DNA of 64,000 nucleotides from Sphaerotilus montanus (GCF_013410775.1 NZ_JACCFH010000001.1:682001-746000), one strand, 5' to 3'. Positions 44,324-57,472 are shown, counted from the stretch's first letter. Notes: generated from the sequence alone by a model not told the origin. Translations and numbers: made by a program.

Positions 44324-44339
44324 GGTGTCCGTGCCGTAC

Positions 44340-45428
44340 TCAGTGAACGTCGATCGGGTAGGTGCCGAGCACCTTGAAGAAGGCGCAGGACTCGCGCAGC
44401 TCGTGCAGCGCGGTCTGCACCGCGGGCTGGTTCGGGTGGCCCTGCACGTCGATGAAGAAGTAGTACTCCCATTGACCCGAACGCGCCGGGCGCGACTCCA
44501 GCCGGCTCATCGACACGCCGTGTTTCTTCAGCGGCGCGAGGATGTCGTACATGGCGCCAGGGCGGTTTTCCACCGAGACGACCAGGCTGGTGCAATCGTG
44601 GCCGGACGCCTGTGGAGCGGGGTGGCGCAGCGGGTCGGTGACGATGGCGAAGCGGGTGCGGTTGTGGGTGTCGTTCTGGATCGCCGGGGCGACGACGTGG
44701 ACGCCGTATTCGCTGGCCGCGCGCGTGCTGGCGATGCCGGCGATCGACGGATCCTGCGCCGCCAGCCGAGCGCCTTCGGCGTTGCTCGACACCGGGCGGC
44801 GCTCGGCGTGCGGCAGGTGCAGCGACAGCCATTCGTGGCACTGCGCCAGCGCCTGCGGGTGGGCGCAGACCGCGGTGATGCCGTCGAGCGCGTTCTCCTT
44901 GCGCAGCAGGTTGTGGCGCACGAACAGGCTGGTCTCGCCGATGATGAACAGCGGCATGGTCAGGAAGATGTCCAGCGAGCGCGCCACCATGCCTTCGGTG
45001 GAGTTCTCGACCGGCACGACCCCGAAGTCGGCCACGCCCGCCGACGTGCTGCGGAACACCTCGTCGATGCTCGCGCACGGCACGCGCACGATGGACGAGC
45101 CGAAATAGCCGAGCGCGGCCTCTTCGCTGAAGGTGCCGGCCGGGCCGAGGTAGGCGACGCGGGTCGGTGTTTCCAGCGAGCGGCAGGCGCTCATGATCTC
45201 GCGCCAGATCGGGGCGACGCTCTCGTTCTTCAGCGGGCCGGGGTTGCCGGACTTCAGGCCGTCGATGACCTGCGCCTCGCGCTCGGGGCGGAAGACGACC
45301 GAGCCTTCCTTCTTTTTGATCTCGCCGACCTCCAGCGCCAGCCCGGCGCGGCGGTTGAGCAGCGCGAGCAGCTCGCGGTCGAGGGCGTCGATCTTGTCGC
45401 GCAGCTCCGGCAGGGTGGGCGTCGTCAT
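44340..45428 (-). CDS. pheA: Bifunctional chorismate mutase/prephenate dehydratase
   Basis: 362 residues from the ATG at 45428. Residues about 1-90 are an AroQ-type chorismate mutase (ELRDKIDALDRELLALLNRR), 95-275 the dehydratase (AYLGPAGTFSEEAALGYFGS, VVPVENSTEGMV, NRTRFAIV), and 285-360 an ACT regulatory domain (ENRPGAMYDILAPLKKHGVS, SRPARSGQWEYYFFID). It makes phenylpyruvate and is feedback-controlled by phenylalanine through the ACT domain. The frame stays open upstream through serC but that is antisense-like filler. Confidence 0.96.
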   Translation of the reverse strand: MTTPTLPELRDKIDALDRELLALLNRRAGLALEVGEIKKKEGSVVFRPEREAQVIDGLKSGNPGPLKNESVAPIWREIMSACRSLETPTRVAYLGPAGTFSEEAALGYFGSSIVRVPCASIDEVFRSTSAGVADFGVVPVENSTEGMVARSLDIFLTMPLFIIGETSLFVRHNLLRKENALDGITAVCAHPQALAQCHEWLSLHLPHAERRPVSSNAEGARLAAQDPSIAGIASTRAASEYGVHVVAPAIQNDTHNRTRFAIVTDPLRHPAPQASGHDCTSLVVSVENRPGAMYDILAPLKKHGVSMSRLESRPARSGQWEYYFFIDVQGHPNQPAVQTALHELRESCAFFKVLGTYPIDVH

Positions 45429-45472
45429 GGCGGGTGTCTCGTGGAGTTCTTGTTCAGCCGTTGTCCAGCCGG

Positions 45473-46573
45473 TCACAGGGGTGCGTTCGCGAATTCGCGC
45501 AGGTAGGCCACCAGCGCCTGCACGCCGGCCAGCGGCATCGCGTTGTAGATCGACGCGCGCATGCCGCCGACGCTCTTGTGGCCCTTGAGCTGCAGCAGGC
45601 CACGCGCCTTCGCGCCCGCGAGGAAGGCCTCGTTGCGCGACTCGTCGCGCAGCTGGAAAGGCACGTTCATGCGCGAGCGGCAGGCCGGGTCGATCCGGTT
45701 GACGTAGCAGCCAGCGCCCTCGCCGTCGAGGTAGCCATAGAGCAGCTCGGCCTTCTCGACCGCGCGGCGCTCCATCTCGGCCACACCGCCCTGGCGCTTC
45801 ACCCACTGGAACACCAGCCCGGCGATGTAGATGCCGTAGGTCGGCGGCGTGTTGTACATCGAGGCGTTGTCGGCGACCGTCTTGTAGTCGAACGCACTCG
45901 GGCAGATCGCCAGCGCGTGGCCGAGCAGGTCTTCGCGGACGATCACGATCGTGACCCCCGCCGGGCCGATGTTCTTCTGCGCGCCCGCGAATGCCAGACC
46001 GACCTTGGACCAGTCGATCGTGCGCGACAGGATGTGCGAGGAGCAGTCGATCACCAGCGCCGCGTCGCTGCCCAATGCCTTCAGGTCCGGCAGCGCCTGG
46101 AACTCGACACCGTGGATCGTCTCGTTGGTGCAGACGTGGACATACCGCGCCCCCGGCCGCAGCGCCCAACCCGCCGGGTCCGGCATCGTCAGGTGGCCGC
46201 CTTCGGCATTGCTGGCGATGACCTTGGCGTCGCAGTAGCGCAGCGCTTCCTTGGCCGACTTCTGCGACCAGGAACCGGTGATGACGAAGTCCGCCTGTTC
46301 GCCGCGCGACAGGTTCATCGGCACGATCGCGTTCTCGGCCAGCCCGCCGCCCTGCATGAACAGGATGCGGAAGTTGGCCGGCACCGCCAGCAGTTCGCGC
46401 AGGTCGGCCTCGGCGGCTTCGGCGATGGACATGAACTCGCGGCCGCGGTGGCTCATCTCCATCACGCCCATGCCCGAGCCATGCCAGTCGAGCATCTCGG
46501 CCGCGGCTTGGTGCAGGACTTCCTCGGGCAACGCCGCCGGACCGGCGGAGAAGTTGTAGGGACGCTGGGACAT
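45473..46573 (-). CDS. serC: Phosphoserine aminotransferase
   Basis: 366 residues from the ATG at 46573. Family motifs: [15 protein letters not shown] at the start, [18 protein letters not shown], the PLP Lys in [33 protein letters not shown] and [16 protein letters not shown] near the end. It converts 3-phosphohydroxypyruvate to phosphoserine and also serves pyridoxine synthesis. It sits 44 bp before pheA in the gyrA operon. Confidence 0.96.
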   Translation of the reverse strand: MSQRPYNFSAGPAALPEEVLHQAAAEMLDWHGSGMGVMEMSHRGREFMSIAEAAEADLRELLAVPANFRILFMQGGGLAENAIVPMNLSRGEQADFVITGSWSQKSAKEALRYCDAKVIASNAEGGHLTMPDPAGWALRPGARYVHVCTNETIHGVEFQALPDLKALGSDAALVIDCSSHILSRTIDWSKVGLAFAGAQKNIGPAGVTIVIVREDLLGHALAICPSAFDYKTVADNASMYNTPPTYGIYIAGLVFQWVKRQGGVAEMERRAVEKAELLYGYLDGEGAGCYVNRIDPACRSRMNVPFQLRDESRNEAFLAGAKARGLLQLKGHKSVGGMRASIYNAMPLAGVQALVAYLREFANAPL

Positions 46574-46614
46574 CGTCAACTCACAGGCAAGGCTAGGGGG
46601 AACAGGCGTGACGT

Positions 46615-47201
46615 TTACTTCTTGGCAGGCGCGGATGCAGCCTTGGCCGGCGGCGGCATGCCCAGGCGACCGCTGACACTGCGGTCCAGTGCCTGCAGCT
46701 TCGGTTCGACCAGCGCACGCGTCTCGGCAACCAGCTTCTCGGACAAGCCCTTCTGGATCTCGGGCGTGAGCTGCTGGTAGCGGCGGATCACGGGCGACTC
46801 CAGCCAGCCCACGAGCTGCTTGAGTTCGTCCTCGGTGAACTTCTCTTCCAGCAGCGGACCCATCACGCCCGGCGCCATCTTCAGCGCCTTGTCGCGCAGC
46901 AGCGGATTGGTGTCCTCGACGTACTTGCGGATGTCCGCCTGGATCGCCTTCGCCATTTCCTCGCGCTTTTCGGGCGCGATGCGGGTCTGCAGCACCTGAC
47001 CGGCCTGCTGCATCAAGGCCAGGGCCGGCTGCTCGACCAGACTGCGGGCAATGCCTTCGACCCCGCCCTGCTGCAACTGCACCACCTTGGCGATCAGCTC
47101 CTTCTTGGCGGCGCTGGTCTCGGCCGACACCAGCATCGGGGCAGCCATCAGCACACACAGGGCGCCGGTCTTCAGCGCCGAGCGCCACAGGTTGGAAGTC
47201 A

Positions 47202-47202
<1 letters not shown>
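46615..47202 (-). CDS. DUF2059-domain periplasmic protein
   Basis: 195 residues with a signal peptide ([20 protein letters not shown]) and a helical DUF2059 region ([39 protein letters not shown]). The function of the family is unknown. Its start overlaps the gyrA stop by one base (TGATG), and serC follows after 41 bp, so it is embedded in the operon, as in related Burkholderiales. Confidence 0.88.
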
Positions 47203-49874
<2,672 letters not shown>

Positions 49875-50105
49875 GCGGTCAGGGTCCCAGCGCGGACGAT
49901 CGAGCCCTGCATTCTACGAGCCACGCAATGTCGCCACCACGCAACATCCGCTCCGGAAGCCGTCTTGAGCCCTGACGATCCGCTTGACCTCGTATGGCAC
50001 AATCAATTTGTCGGTCCCTAGCGCCGCGCTCTCATCGGCAAGCATGGGCCGCCGCTTTTTCTGCATTCTGCAGCCCGATTTGCGGCTTTTCTCGAGAGGA
50101 GAACC

Positions 50106-50786
50106 ATGAACAAACTCAACAAGGTTGCACTGCTGTTCGCGTCGGCCGCACTGGCCGCCTGTGCGACCGGTGGCTCGACCTCCGGCGCCATGGACAACTG
50201 GCGTGCTGCTGACGGCACCGTGATCAAGAACGGCTCCAACGAGCTGTGCTGGCGCGATGCCAACTGGACCCCCGCAACCGGCGTGCTGCCGTGCGACGGC
50301 GTTCCGGTTCCGGTCAAGCCTGCTGCTCCGGCACCTGCTCCGGCACCTGCCCCGGCGCCGGCACCGGCACCCGCACCGGTAGCCGCTCCGAAGCCCGCCC
50401 CGGTGGTCGTCCCGGCCGCCCCGGTCAGCGAGAAGGTCACCTTCGCCGCCGACGCTTTCTTCGACACCGACAAGTCGGTGCTGAAGAAGGAAGCTGGCGC
50501 CAAGCTCGACGATCTGGTCAGCAAGGTCAAGGGCATCAACCTCGAAGTCATCATCGCCGTCGGCCACACCGACAGCGATGCTTCTGACAAGTACAACCAG
50601 AAGCTGTCGGTGCGTCGTGCCGAAGCGGTCAAGAAGTACCTGGTCAGCAAGGGCATTGAGCCGAACCGCGTCTACACCGAAGGCAAGGGCGAGAAGCAGC
50701 CTGTCGCCGACAACAAGACGAAGGAAGGCAAGGCCAAGAACCGCCGCGTCGAGATCGAAGTGGTCGGTACGCGTACCAAGAAGTAA
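50106..50786 (+). CDS. OmpA-family outer-membrane protein with Pro-Ala linker
   Basis: 226 residues behind a strong GAGAGGAG. The signal peptide ends in LAAC (lipobox-like), so it may be a lipoprotein. Residues about 76-100 are a Pro-Ala repeat followed by Pro/Ala/Val. The C-terminal OmpA domain has VTFAADAFFDTDKSVLKKEA, VGHTDSDASDKYNQKLSVRR and NRRVEIEVVGT with the peptidoglycan-binding Asp and Arg. There is no beta-barrel, so it is a peptidoglycan-associated surface-layer tether. A terminator follows. Confidence 0.93.
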   Translation: MNKLNKVALLFASAALAACATGGSTSGAMDNWRAADGTVIKNGSNELCWRDANWTPATGVLPCDGVPVPVKPAAPAPAPAPAPAPAPAPAPVAAPKPAPVVVPAAPVSEKVTFAADAFFDTDKSVLKKEAGAKLDDLVSKVKGINLEVIIAVGHTDSDASDKYNQKLSVRRAEAVKKYLVSKGIEPNRVYTEGKGEKQPVADNKTKEGKAKNRRVEIEVVGTRTKK

Positions 50787-50810
50787 GCAGCTTCGGCTCG
50801 CTCACTGCGA

Positions 50811-50834
50811 AACCCCGCCCTGGCGGGGTTTTTT
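50811..50834 (+). terminator. Intrinsic terminator after ompA-like gene
   Basis: AACCCCGCC-CT-GGCGGGGTT followed by TTTT, 24 bp after the stop. The perfect 9-bp GC stem with U-run is canonical. Confidence 0.93.
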
Positions 50835-50866
50835 CATGGGCAATCCACTTCGACTAGGATCCCCGG

Positions 50867-51583
50867 ATGACGACGATGACCAACGCCGACCCCAAGGAAC
50901 TCGCCAAGTTCAGCGAACTCGCCCACAAGTGGTGGGATCCGGAGAGCGAGTTCCGCCCCCTCCACCAGATCAACCCGCTGCGCCTGGGCTGGATCGAACA
51001 ATGTGCCGGCCCGCTCGACGGGCGCCGCATTGTCGACGTGGGCTGCGGCGGCGGCATCCTCAGCGAAGCCATGGCGCGCAAGGGCGCCCAGGTGCTCGGG
51101 GTCGATCTGGCTGAACGTTCGCTGAAGGTGGCCCAGTTGCACGCGATGGAAGCGGGCATCGACAACGTCCAGTACCGCGAGGTCGCTGCCGAAGTGCTGG
51201 CCGACGAGCAGCCCGGCCAGTTCGACATCGTCACCTGCATGGAGATGGTCGAGCACGTACCCGATCCGTCCTCCATCATCGCCGCCTGCGCAAAGCTGGT
51301 GAAGCCGGGGGGCTGGGTCTTCCTGTCCACGCTGAACCGCAACCCCAAGTCCTTCCTGTTCGCCATCGTCGGCGCGGAATACCTGCTGCGCATGCTGCCG
51401 GCGGGTACCCACGAATACGCCAAGTTCATCCGCCCGAGCGAACTGGCCACGTGGTGCCGCTCGGCCGGACTGGACCTGCTGCAGACCCGCGGCATGGAAT
51501 ACAACCCGCTGACCAAGCGCTACTGGCTCAGCGGCGACACCAGCGTCAACTACCTGCTGGCGTGCCGCAAGGGGACAACATGA
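50867..51583 (+). CDS. ubiG: Ubiquinone biosynthesis O-methyltransferase UbiG
   Basis: 238 residues. SAM-binding motif [21 protein letters not shown], motif [18 protein letters not shown] and the membrane-associating [20 protein letters not shown] are typical of UbiG, which methylates two hydroxyls of the ubiquinone ring. N-terminal [20 protein letters not shown] matches the family. It overlaps gph (ATGA-type), the usual partner in betaproteobacteria. Confidence 0.96.
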   Translation: MTTMTNADPKELAKFSELAHKWWDPESEFRPLHQINPLRLGWIEQCAGPLDGRRIVDVGCGGGILSEAMARKGAQVLGVDLAERSLKVAQLHAMEAGIDNVQYREVAAEVLADEQPGQFDIVTCMEMVEHVPDPSSIIAACAKLVKPGGWVFLSTLNRNPKSFLFAIVGAEYLLRMLPAGTHEYAKFIRPSELATWCRSAGLDLLQTRGMEYNPLTKRYWLSGDTSVNYLLACRKGTT

Positions 51584-52251
51584 AAGTTCTCTCCGCTGTC
51601 CATGCGGTTTTGTTCGATCTTGACGGGACACTGATCGACAGTGCAATGGACTTGGGCGGCGCAGGCAATGACCTGCGTGAACGCCGCGGACTGCCCGCGC
51701 TGCCGCTGGCCGATTTTCGGCCGATGACCGGCGCCGGTGCACGCGGCATGCTGGGCGTGGCACTGCAGATCACGCCAGAGCATGCCGAATTCGAGGCCCT
51801 CAAGGACGAATACCTGGCGATCTACGAAGCCCGCATGACCCGCCTGACGCGGGTCTTCGAGGACATGGCCCCCGTGCTCGATGCACTGGATGCCGCCCAG
51901 CTGCCCTGGGGCATCGTCACCAACAAGCACAGCCGCTTCGCTGTGCCCGTGGTGGACGCGGCGGGGCTGCAACACCGCAGCCGCGTGCTGGTCTGTGGTG
52001 ACACCACACCGCACGCCAAACCGCATCCCGAGCCACTGTTCGAGGCTGCACGGCGCCTGGGGGTCGACCCGGCACGCTGCCTCTACGTCGGCGATGACCT
52101 GCGCGACGTGCAGGCCGGCCGGGCCGCGGGCATGGGCACGGTCGCGGCGGCCTGGGGCTACCTCGGCCAAGGCGAGCCCATCGAGGCCTGGGGTGCCGAT
52201 CACCTGATCAATTTTCCGGCCGAGCTCTTGAACTTGCCCGGAATGACCTAA
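51580..52251 (+). CDS. gph: Phosphoglycolate phosphatase (HAD family)
   Basis: 223 residues from the ATG at 51580 that overlaps the ubiG stop. HAD motifs: [12 protein letters not shown] (I), GIVTNKH (II), KPHPEPLF (III) and YVGDDLRDV (IV). It removes phosphate from 2-phosphoglycolate produced by DNA repair; in ubiG-gph pairs it may also act on other phosphates. Its 3' end contains the ssrA promoter. Confidence 0.9.
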   Translation: MKVLSAVHAVLFDLDGTLIDSAMDLGGAGNDLRERRGLPALPLADFRPMTGAGARGMLGVALQITPEHAEFEALKDEYLAIYEARMTRLTRVFEDMAPVLDALDAAQLPWGIVTNKHSRFAVPVVDAAGLQHRSRVLVCGDTTPHAKPHPEPLFEAARRLGVDPARCLYVGDDLRDVQAGRAAGMGTVAAAWGYLGQGEPIEAWGADHLINFPAELLNLPGMT

Positions 52252-52254
52252 AAT
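52228..52254 (+). promoter_or_regulatory. Probable ssrA promoter inside the end of gph
   Basis: TTGAAC (52228-52233) and TAAAAT (52249-52254) are spaced 15 bp, with the first tmRNA base 10 bp after the -10 box. ssrA needs its own promoter because gph ends only 13 bp before it. Confidence 0.5.
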
Positions 52255-52264
52255 ATGCGGTTCA

Positions 52265-52624
52265 GGGGCCGACCTGGTTTCGACGTGGGTTCGGAATCGG
52301 AGCAGGGCGTGTCGAGCACCAGTTCGCTCGTAAAACCACTGGAAACAAAGTAACTGCGAACGACTCTACGTACGCTCTCGCCGCTTAACACCGGTGAGCC
52401 TCTCAACGGTTGGCCGATGGGCCGGGCCCGCAAGGGCTGAGAGGTAATACACATGGGCTGGTCTCTGGTGGTGTCACACAGCCGGGGACAAGACAAAGTG
52501 ACTGGTGTCGTCTGAAGGGTGTTCCTGCCCGTCAGCGACATGAGACTCAAATCAGAGAACTACACACGTAGAACTGCCTGAGGATGGCTTGCGGACGGGG
52601 GTTCAATTCCCCCCGGCTCCACCA
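52265..52624 (+). ncRNA. ssrA: Transfer-messenger RNA (tmRNA)
   Basis: About 360 nt. The 5' end GGGGCCGACCTGG pairs with the 3' CGGCTCC before ACCA, giving an alanine-type acceptor stem with the G3-U pair. The T arm GGGGGTTCAATTCCCCCC is present. The tag frame begins at GCG 52356 and encodes ANDSTYALAA, ending TAA at 52386-52388, with the conserved ALAA end recognised by ClpXP. tmRNA rescues stalled ribosomes with SmpB. The 3' end is a common integration site; the downstream integrase shows it is occupied here. Confidence 0.96.
52600..52624 (+). other. Probable left attachment site (attL) at the ssrA 3' end
   Basis: The T arm and CCA end of ssrA lie just before an integrase gene in the same orientation, the usual arrangement for elements that integrate into the 3' end of ssrA and restore it. 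The matching attR copy is not in this window. The exact core is inferred, not seen. Confidence 0.6.
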
Positions 52625-52666
52625 GTCAAGCGTTCGGCAAAGCTCGCAAGAGTTCGCCGAACCACC

Positions 52667-52702
52667 AAAAAGCCCTAGAGAATCAACGCTCTAGGGCTTT
52701 TT
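52667..52702 (+). terminator. Intrinsic terminator after ssrA
   Basis: AAAAAGCCCTAGAG, an 8-nt loop and CTCTAGGGCTTTTT form a perfect 14-bp stem with a T-run, ending the tmRNA transcript before the integrase. Confidence 0.93.
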
Positions 52703-52751
52703 CTTTGCCCGCATGAGATCGGGCCGGTTCGCACCCTTCCGCGCTCCCCGT

Positions 52752-52806
52752 GGAAGAACCAGAGGAAGAACCGCAGAATCGGGTTCTTCCTTCTGAAAAG
52801 TTCTTC
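52752..52806. repeat. GGAAGAACC repeats upstream of the integrase
   Basis: GGAAGAACC occurs twice in tandem orientation (52752-52760, 52764-52772) and inverted as GGTTCTTCC (52782-52790), with a further TTCTTCC at 52801-52807. They lie between the ssrA terminator and the integrase ATG and could be integrase arm sites or an operator. Confidence 0.5.
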
Positions 52807-52809
52807 CTC

Positions 52810-54117
52810 ATGGCACGGCACCTGATCCCCTCAGACAAGACCATCAAGGCACTGAAGCCCGGCGCGACCGACGACGACGGGGCGCCCGTCAAGCGGCTGA
52901 ACGACGGGGACGGGCTGTTCCTCATGCTGTGGGTGAAGGGCGGCGCCCACGGGTGGCGCTTCCAGTACGTGCTGAACGGTCGAAAGAACATCCTCAGTCT
53001 GGGCACCTACCCCGATACGGGGCTGGCGCTGGCCCGGCGCAAGGCAGACGAGGCGCGGGCGCTGGTGGCCGCAGGGACCGACCCGAGCGAGAAGCGCAAG
53101 GCGGAGAAGGCCGAACACGACCGCCAGCACGAGGAACGCCAGCGGGAAGCGGCGGGCCTGCCCCCTGTGGGGAGCTTCGAGGCCGTGGCCCGTGAGTGGC
53201 TGGAAGAGGTTCACGCCCACAAGGTCAGCCCGGGCCATGCCGAGCGGACCCGCATCCGCCTGGAACAGAACGTGTTCCCGTGGCTGGGGCGGCTGGCGCT
53301 GGTCAGCGTGACGGCGCCGAAGCTGCTGGAATGCCTGCGGCGGGTGGAGAAGCGGGGGACGGTCGAGACTGCGCACCGGGTGAAACAGGCGTGCGGGCAG
53401 GTGTTCCGGTACGGCATCGCCACGGGGCACTGTGAGCGTGACCCGTCGGGCGACCTGCGCGACGCCCTGCGCCCTGTTGTCGTGGCGCACCATGCGGCGC
53501 TGACCGAGCCGCGACGGGTGGGCGAGCTGCTGCGGGCCGTGGACAGCTACCCCGGACAGCCGACGACCCGGGCCGCCCTGCTGCTGTGCGCCCTCACCTT
53601 CCAGCGACCGGGCGAGGTGCGGGGCGCCGAGTGGGCAGAGTTCGACCTGGACGCGGGAACCTGGCTGATCCCGGGGCACCGGATGAAGCGCAGCGTGCAG
53701 GGCAAGGCTACGGGGCCGGCGCACCTGGTCCCCTTGTCTCGGCAGGCCGTGGCCGTGCTGCGCGAGCTGCAGCCGCTGACGGGTGGCCGGGTGCTGGTGT
53801 TCCCGGGCCTGCGCTCACCGAAGCGGCCCATCAGCGACGTGACCCTGGGCGCGGCGCTGGCCCGGCTCGGGTTCGGCAATGACGAGATGACGGCGCACGG
53901 GTTCCGGGCGATGGCCCGCACGATGCTGGCTGAACGGCTGGGCGTGGCCGAACCCGTCATAGAGGCGCAACTGGCCCATGCCGTGCCCGACGCGCTGGGG
54001 CGGGCGTACAACCGGACCGAGTTCGCCGACCAGCGCAGGCAGATGATGCAGACATGGGCCGACTACCTGGACACGCTGCGCACCGGGGCGCAGGTGATCC
54101 CGATCCGGGCCGCCTGA
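52810..54117 (+). CDS. int: P4-type tyrosine recombinase/integrase
   Basis: 435 residues from the ATG at 52810; a GTG at 52750 is in frame but reads through the repeat array. The N-terminal DUF4102 arm-binding domain (LNDGDGLFLMLWVKGG, RKNILSLGTYPDTGLALARR) is followed by a core-binding domain and a catalytic domain with Arg in QRPGEVRGAEWAEF, HGFRAMARTML (His-x2-Arg), a second His in LAHAVPD and Tyr in GRAYNRTEF. All catalytic residues appear intact. It should drive integration at ssrA. A terminator-like hairpin follows. Confidence 0.95.
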   Translation: MARHLIPSDKTIKALKPGATDDDGAPVKRLNDGDGLFLMLWVKGGAHGWRFQYVLNGRKNILSLGTYPDTGLALARRKADEARALVAAGTDPSEKRKAEKAEHDRQHEERQREAAGLPPVGSFEAVAREWLEEVHAHKVSPGHAERTRIRLEQNVFPWLGRLALVSVTAPKLLECLRRVEKRGTVETAHRVKQACGQVFRYGIATGHCERDPSGDLRDALRPVVVAHHAALTEPRRVGELLRAVDSYPGQPTTRAALLLCALTFQRPGEVRGAEWAEFDLDAGTWLIPGHRMKRSVQGKATGPAHLVPLSRQAVAVLRELQPLTGGRVLVFPGLRSPKRPISDVTLGAALARLGFGNDEMTAHGFRAMARTMLAERLGVAEPVIEAQLAHAVPDALGRAYNRTEFADQRRQMMQTWADYLDTLRTGAQVIPIRAA

Positions 54118-54197
54118 ATCCGCGGGCCTTCCTGCCTGGTGCTGACTGCTGGCAGACCGCCACGCCCCTGACCCGGCACGACCTCACGCACACCACC

Positions 54198-54220
54198 AGC
54201 CCGGCCCCTGTGGCCGGGCT
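54198..54220 (+). terminator. Terminator-like hairpin after the integrase
   Basis: AGCCCGGCC-CCTGT-GGCCGGGCT, a perfect 9-bp stem, followed by only a weak T-rich stretch, 80 bp after the integrase stop. Confidence 0.6.
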
Positions 54221-54632
54221 TCGTCTGTCTGGCTAGGTATTCCTGGCAGGCGTCAGCCTGTCCGTGTTGGCTGCTGCAGGTGACTGGATTGGCCGGCCTG
54301 CCGGTGCATCCCGTGGCCGCCGGGGAGAGGCGGCGGCGCGGGTTTCCCTACGCGCGACACATGCGGAAGCGCTGGCACCAAAGCAGAAAGACCAGCGAAA
54401 TCAACGACTTGCGCGAACTACGGCGAATCTCTCAGGCTGGAACATGCACACATCACCGGGGACAAACCGGGTTTCAGCCCTGCGCAGACACCAGAAACAC
54501 CAATGGAATCAAGCACTTAGGACAGCCTCAGGCCGTCAGGATCTGCCGGGGACAGACCGGGGACACCAGAGGGAGAGGCAACGGGGACAGACCGGGGACA
54601 GCCGGGGACAGATGAGAGAGAGGAGAGAACTC
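54221..54632. repeat. Non-coding region with CCGGGGACA direct repeats
   Basis: About 410 bp without a convincing gene. It holds six copies of CGGGGACA (starts near 54457, 54547, 54558, 54582, 54593 and 54603, five preceded by C), the last five spaced about 10-11 bp or a multiple, so they lie on one face of the helix. The array ends 22 bp before the left end of the IS element. Short ORFs here look like shadows. Confidence 0.6.
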
Positions 54633-54666
54633 TGTCCTGGTCTAATGATTTCGCACACACCGATAG

Positions 54667-55874
<1,208 letters not shown>

Positions 55875-55968
55875 CCAGGACAACCCGCCTGTTCTTCTCT
55901 GCGGCCGTTCGGCGCCTGGTGCTGCGTGAACGTGCCTTCCGGGTCATCGCCATCGATCGGGGGACACG

Positions 55969-56379
55969 ATGACCGTCACCCACGCACCACACCCTTCAGC
56001 GACAACCATGGAAACACCTGTGATCGACCAAGCAACGCAAGCCGCCACCCGCACACCACCTGAACCGCTGAACCCCTGTGACCTGCTGGAAACGCTCTTC
56101 CAGCGGGCTGCGCTGACCATGAGCGCCGACGAGCTGCAGCACGTTGCGAACCAAGCCGGCGAGCTGGCTTATGACATCTCAGACAGGGCCGCCGGTGTGG
56201 CCGAAAGACTCGGGTGCCTGGTGTTCACAGACAAGGGCGACCGCGCAAACGGTGCATTCCAGTCGGCGGATCAACTGCCGGGCCTGCTGTGGCACTTCAG
56301 CGATGTGTTCCGCCACGTTGCGGGACTGGTCAGCGTGTCAGGCAGTGCTGAGGCAATGGCACGACGGGCGCGAGGCTGA
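55969..56379 (+). CDS. Hypothetical protein of the island
   Basis: 136 residues. The N-terminal 35 residues are Pro/Thr-rich; the rest is helical and polar (CDLLETLFQRAALTMSADEL, QHVANQAGELAYDISDRAAG). No family recognised, no membrane segment. The preceding 86 bp after the IS read as an open frame ending RAFRVIAIDRGTR that overlaps this ATG by 4 bp (ATGA), suggesting a gene was interrupted by the IS. A terminator follows. Confidence 0.6.
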   Translation: MTVTHAPHPSATTMETPVIDQATQAATRTPPEPLNPCDLLETLFQRAALTMSADELQHVANQAGELAYDISDRAAGVAERLGCLVFTDKGDRANGAFQSADQLPGLLWHFSDVFRHVAGLVSVSGSAEAMARRARG

Positions 56380-56410
56380 GCACGGCAACCCCACGAAAGC
56401 GCCTGAAACA

Positions 56411-56443
56411 ACTGACCTCAAATCATAAGAGGTCAGTATTTTT
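56411..56443 (+). terminator. Intrinsic terminator before the AT-rich gene
   Basis: ACTGACCTC, 9-nt loop, GAGGTCAGT and TATTTTT make a clear terminator, isolating the next gene as its own unit. Confidence 0.9.
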
Positions 56444-56459
56444 ACTGGACAGTGAGCAT

Positions 56460-57119
56460 ATGGAATCAACCACCCAAGAAGAAAGCACATGGTGTGATAT
56501 ATATTTAGAATTCTCTACAGAAAACTATTGGACAAAAAAACCATTTGACCCATTTACATCAACACTTGCAGAAGCGGAAAAATTAAATAACCTACACGAA
56601 ACAGACTTAAATACAATACCAGCATTAGTGCAGTTTATTACTGCACAAGAATTAGAGAAGCGCAAAGATTATTATAAAGAGCACCCCTTAAAAGGTGTGG
56701 CGCTGTGCATTCAAAATGATCTCGTGGCCCCTTTATGGTTAGCGTATGCATTCTTGAGAGAATATCGGAGCGCAGCGCATGGCCGTGTTAGAACATGGGA
56801 TGAAGCATTCGGGCCACCTTTACCTAAGGGAACAAATTTAGCCTTATTCAGAAGGGCACGGATAAACACAACCAAAGTAATCAATCTATTTTCAAAGAAA
56901 ATACAAGAAAATCCATTGCGATCAGTAAATAAAGCGCTTTGGGAAGAGATTGGAAGAGAGGTAGGAGAAGGAGCGACCAGAGCGGAAGAGTTGTACAGAG
57001 AGGCAAGAAAGCTAGGGAGGGGGTTGACACTTGAACAGTTGCGAAGTCGCGGCATGAGTCGTCACGACGCCAAACCCACGAAAACCAAGAAACACACGGG
57101 TTTACGTCGCAAGACTTAG
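56460..57119 (+). CDS. AT-rich cargo gene of unknown function
   Basis: 219 residues. Codon use is strikingly AT-rich (TTA, AAA, AAT, ATA) in the first 600 bp, against GC-rich neighbours, so it is a recent arrival. The protein is helical and charged (ELEKRKDYYKEHPLKGVALC, RRARINTTKVINLFSKKIQE) with a basic tail (KPTKTKKHTGLRRKT). No signal peptide, membrane segment or family recognised. It is preceded by a terminator and probably has its own promoter. Its place between integrase/IS and AlpA is a typical cargo slot. Confidence 0.65.
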   Translation: MESTTQEESTWCDIYLEFSTENYWTKKPFDPFTSTLAEAEKLNNLHETDLNTIPALVQFITAQELEKRKDYYKEHPLKGVALCIQNDLVAPLWLAYAFLREYRSAAHGRVRTWDEAFGPPLPKGTNLALFRRARINTTKVINLFSKKIQENPLRSVNKALWEEIGREVGEGATRAEELYREARKLGRGLTLEQLRSRGMSRHDAKPTKTKKHTGLRRKT

Positions 57120-57169
57120 GAACCCATGATCCGACCCGTCAGATCAACCACGAACGAACCAGCGCCAAC

Positions 57170-57472
57170 ATGAACATAACCACCCCCTCAAGCAATGTCC
57201 AACGCCTGCCGGGCACCCTGGAAGCCAAGAAAGCGGCAATCGCCAAGCAGCAATGGCTGAGACTGCGGCAAGTGCTGGACAAGACCCAGACCGGCAAGAC
57301 GTGGCTGTATGCCCGCATGCGCGACAAGATCGACCCATTCCCGCCAGCGATCAAGCTGTCTGCCCGCTGCGCGGTCTGGGACGAATCGCAGGTAGATGCC
57401 TGGATGGAGCGCCAAGCCGACAAGCTCACCAAGCCGGCTGATCTGGTGGACCAAGCACAGGCCGACGCCTGA
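57170..57472 (+). CDS. AlpA-family regulator/excisionase-like protein
   Basis: 100 residues. The core LRLRQVLDKTQTGKTWLYAR, PFPPAIKLSARCAVWDESQV, DAWMERQADK is the AlpA (CP4-57 regulator) winged-helix fold, where proteins activate or assist excision of P4-like elements. The initial 20 residues are extra. It heads the run of small genes leading to the replication module. Confidence 0.85.
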   Translation: MNITTPSSNVQRLPGTLEAKKAAIAKQQWLRLRQVLDKTQTGKTWLYARMRDKIDPFPPAIKLSARCAVWDESQVDAWMERQADKLTKPADLVDQAQADA

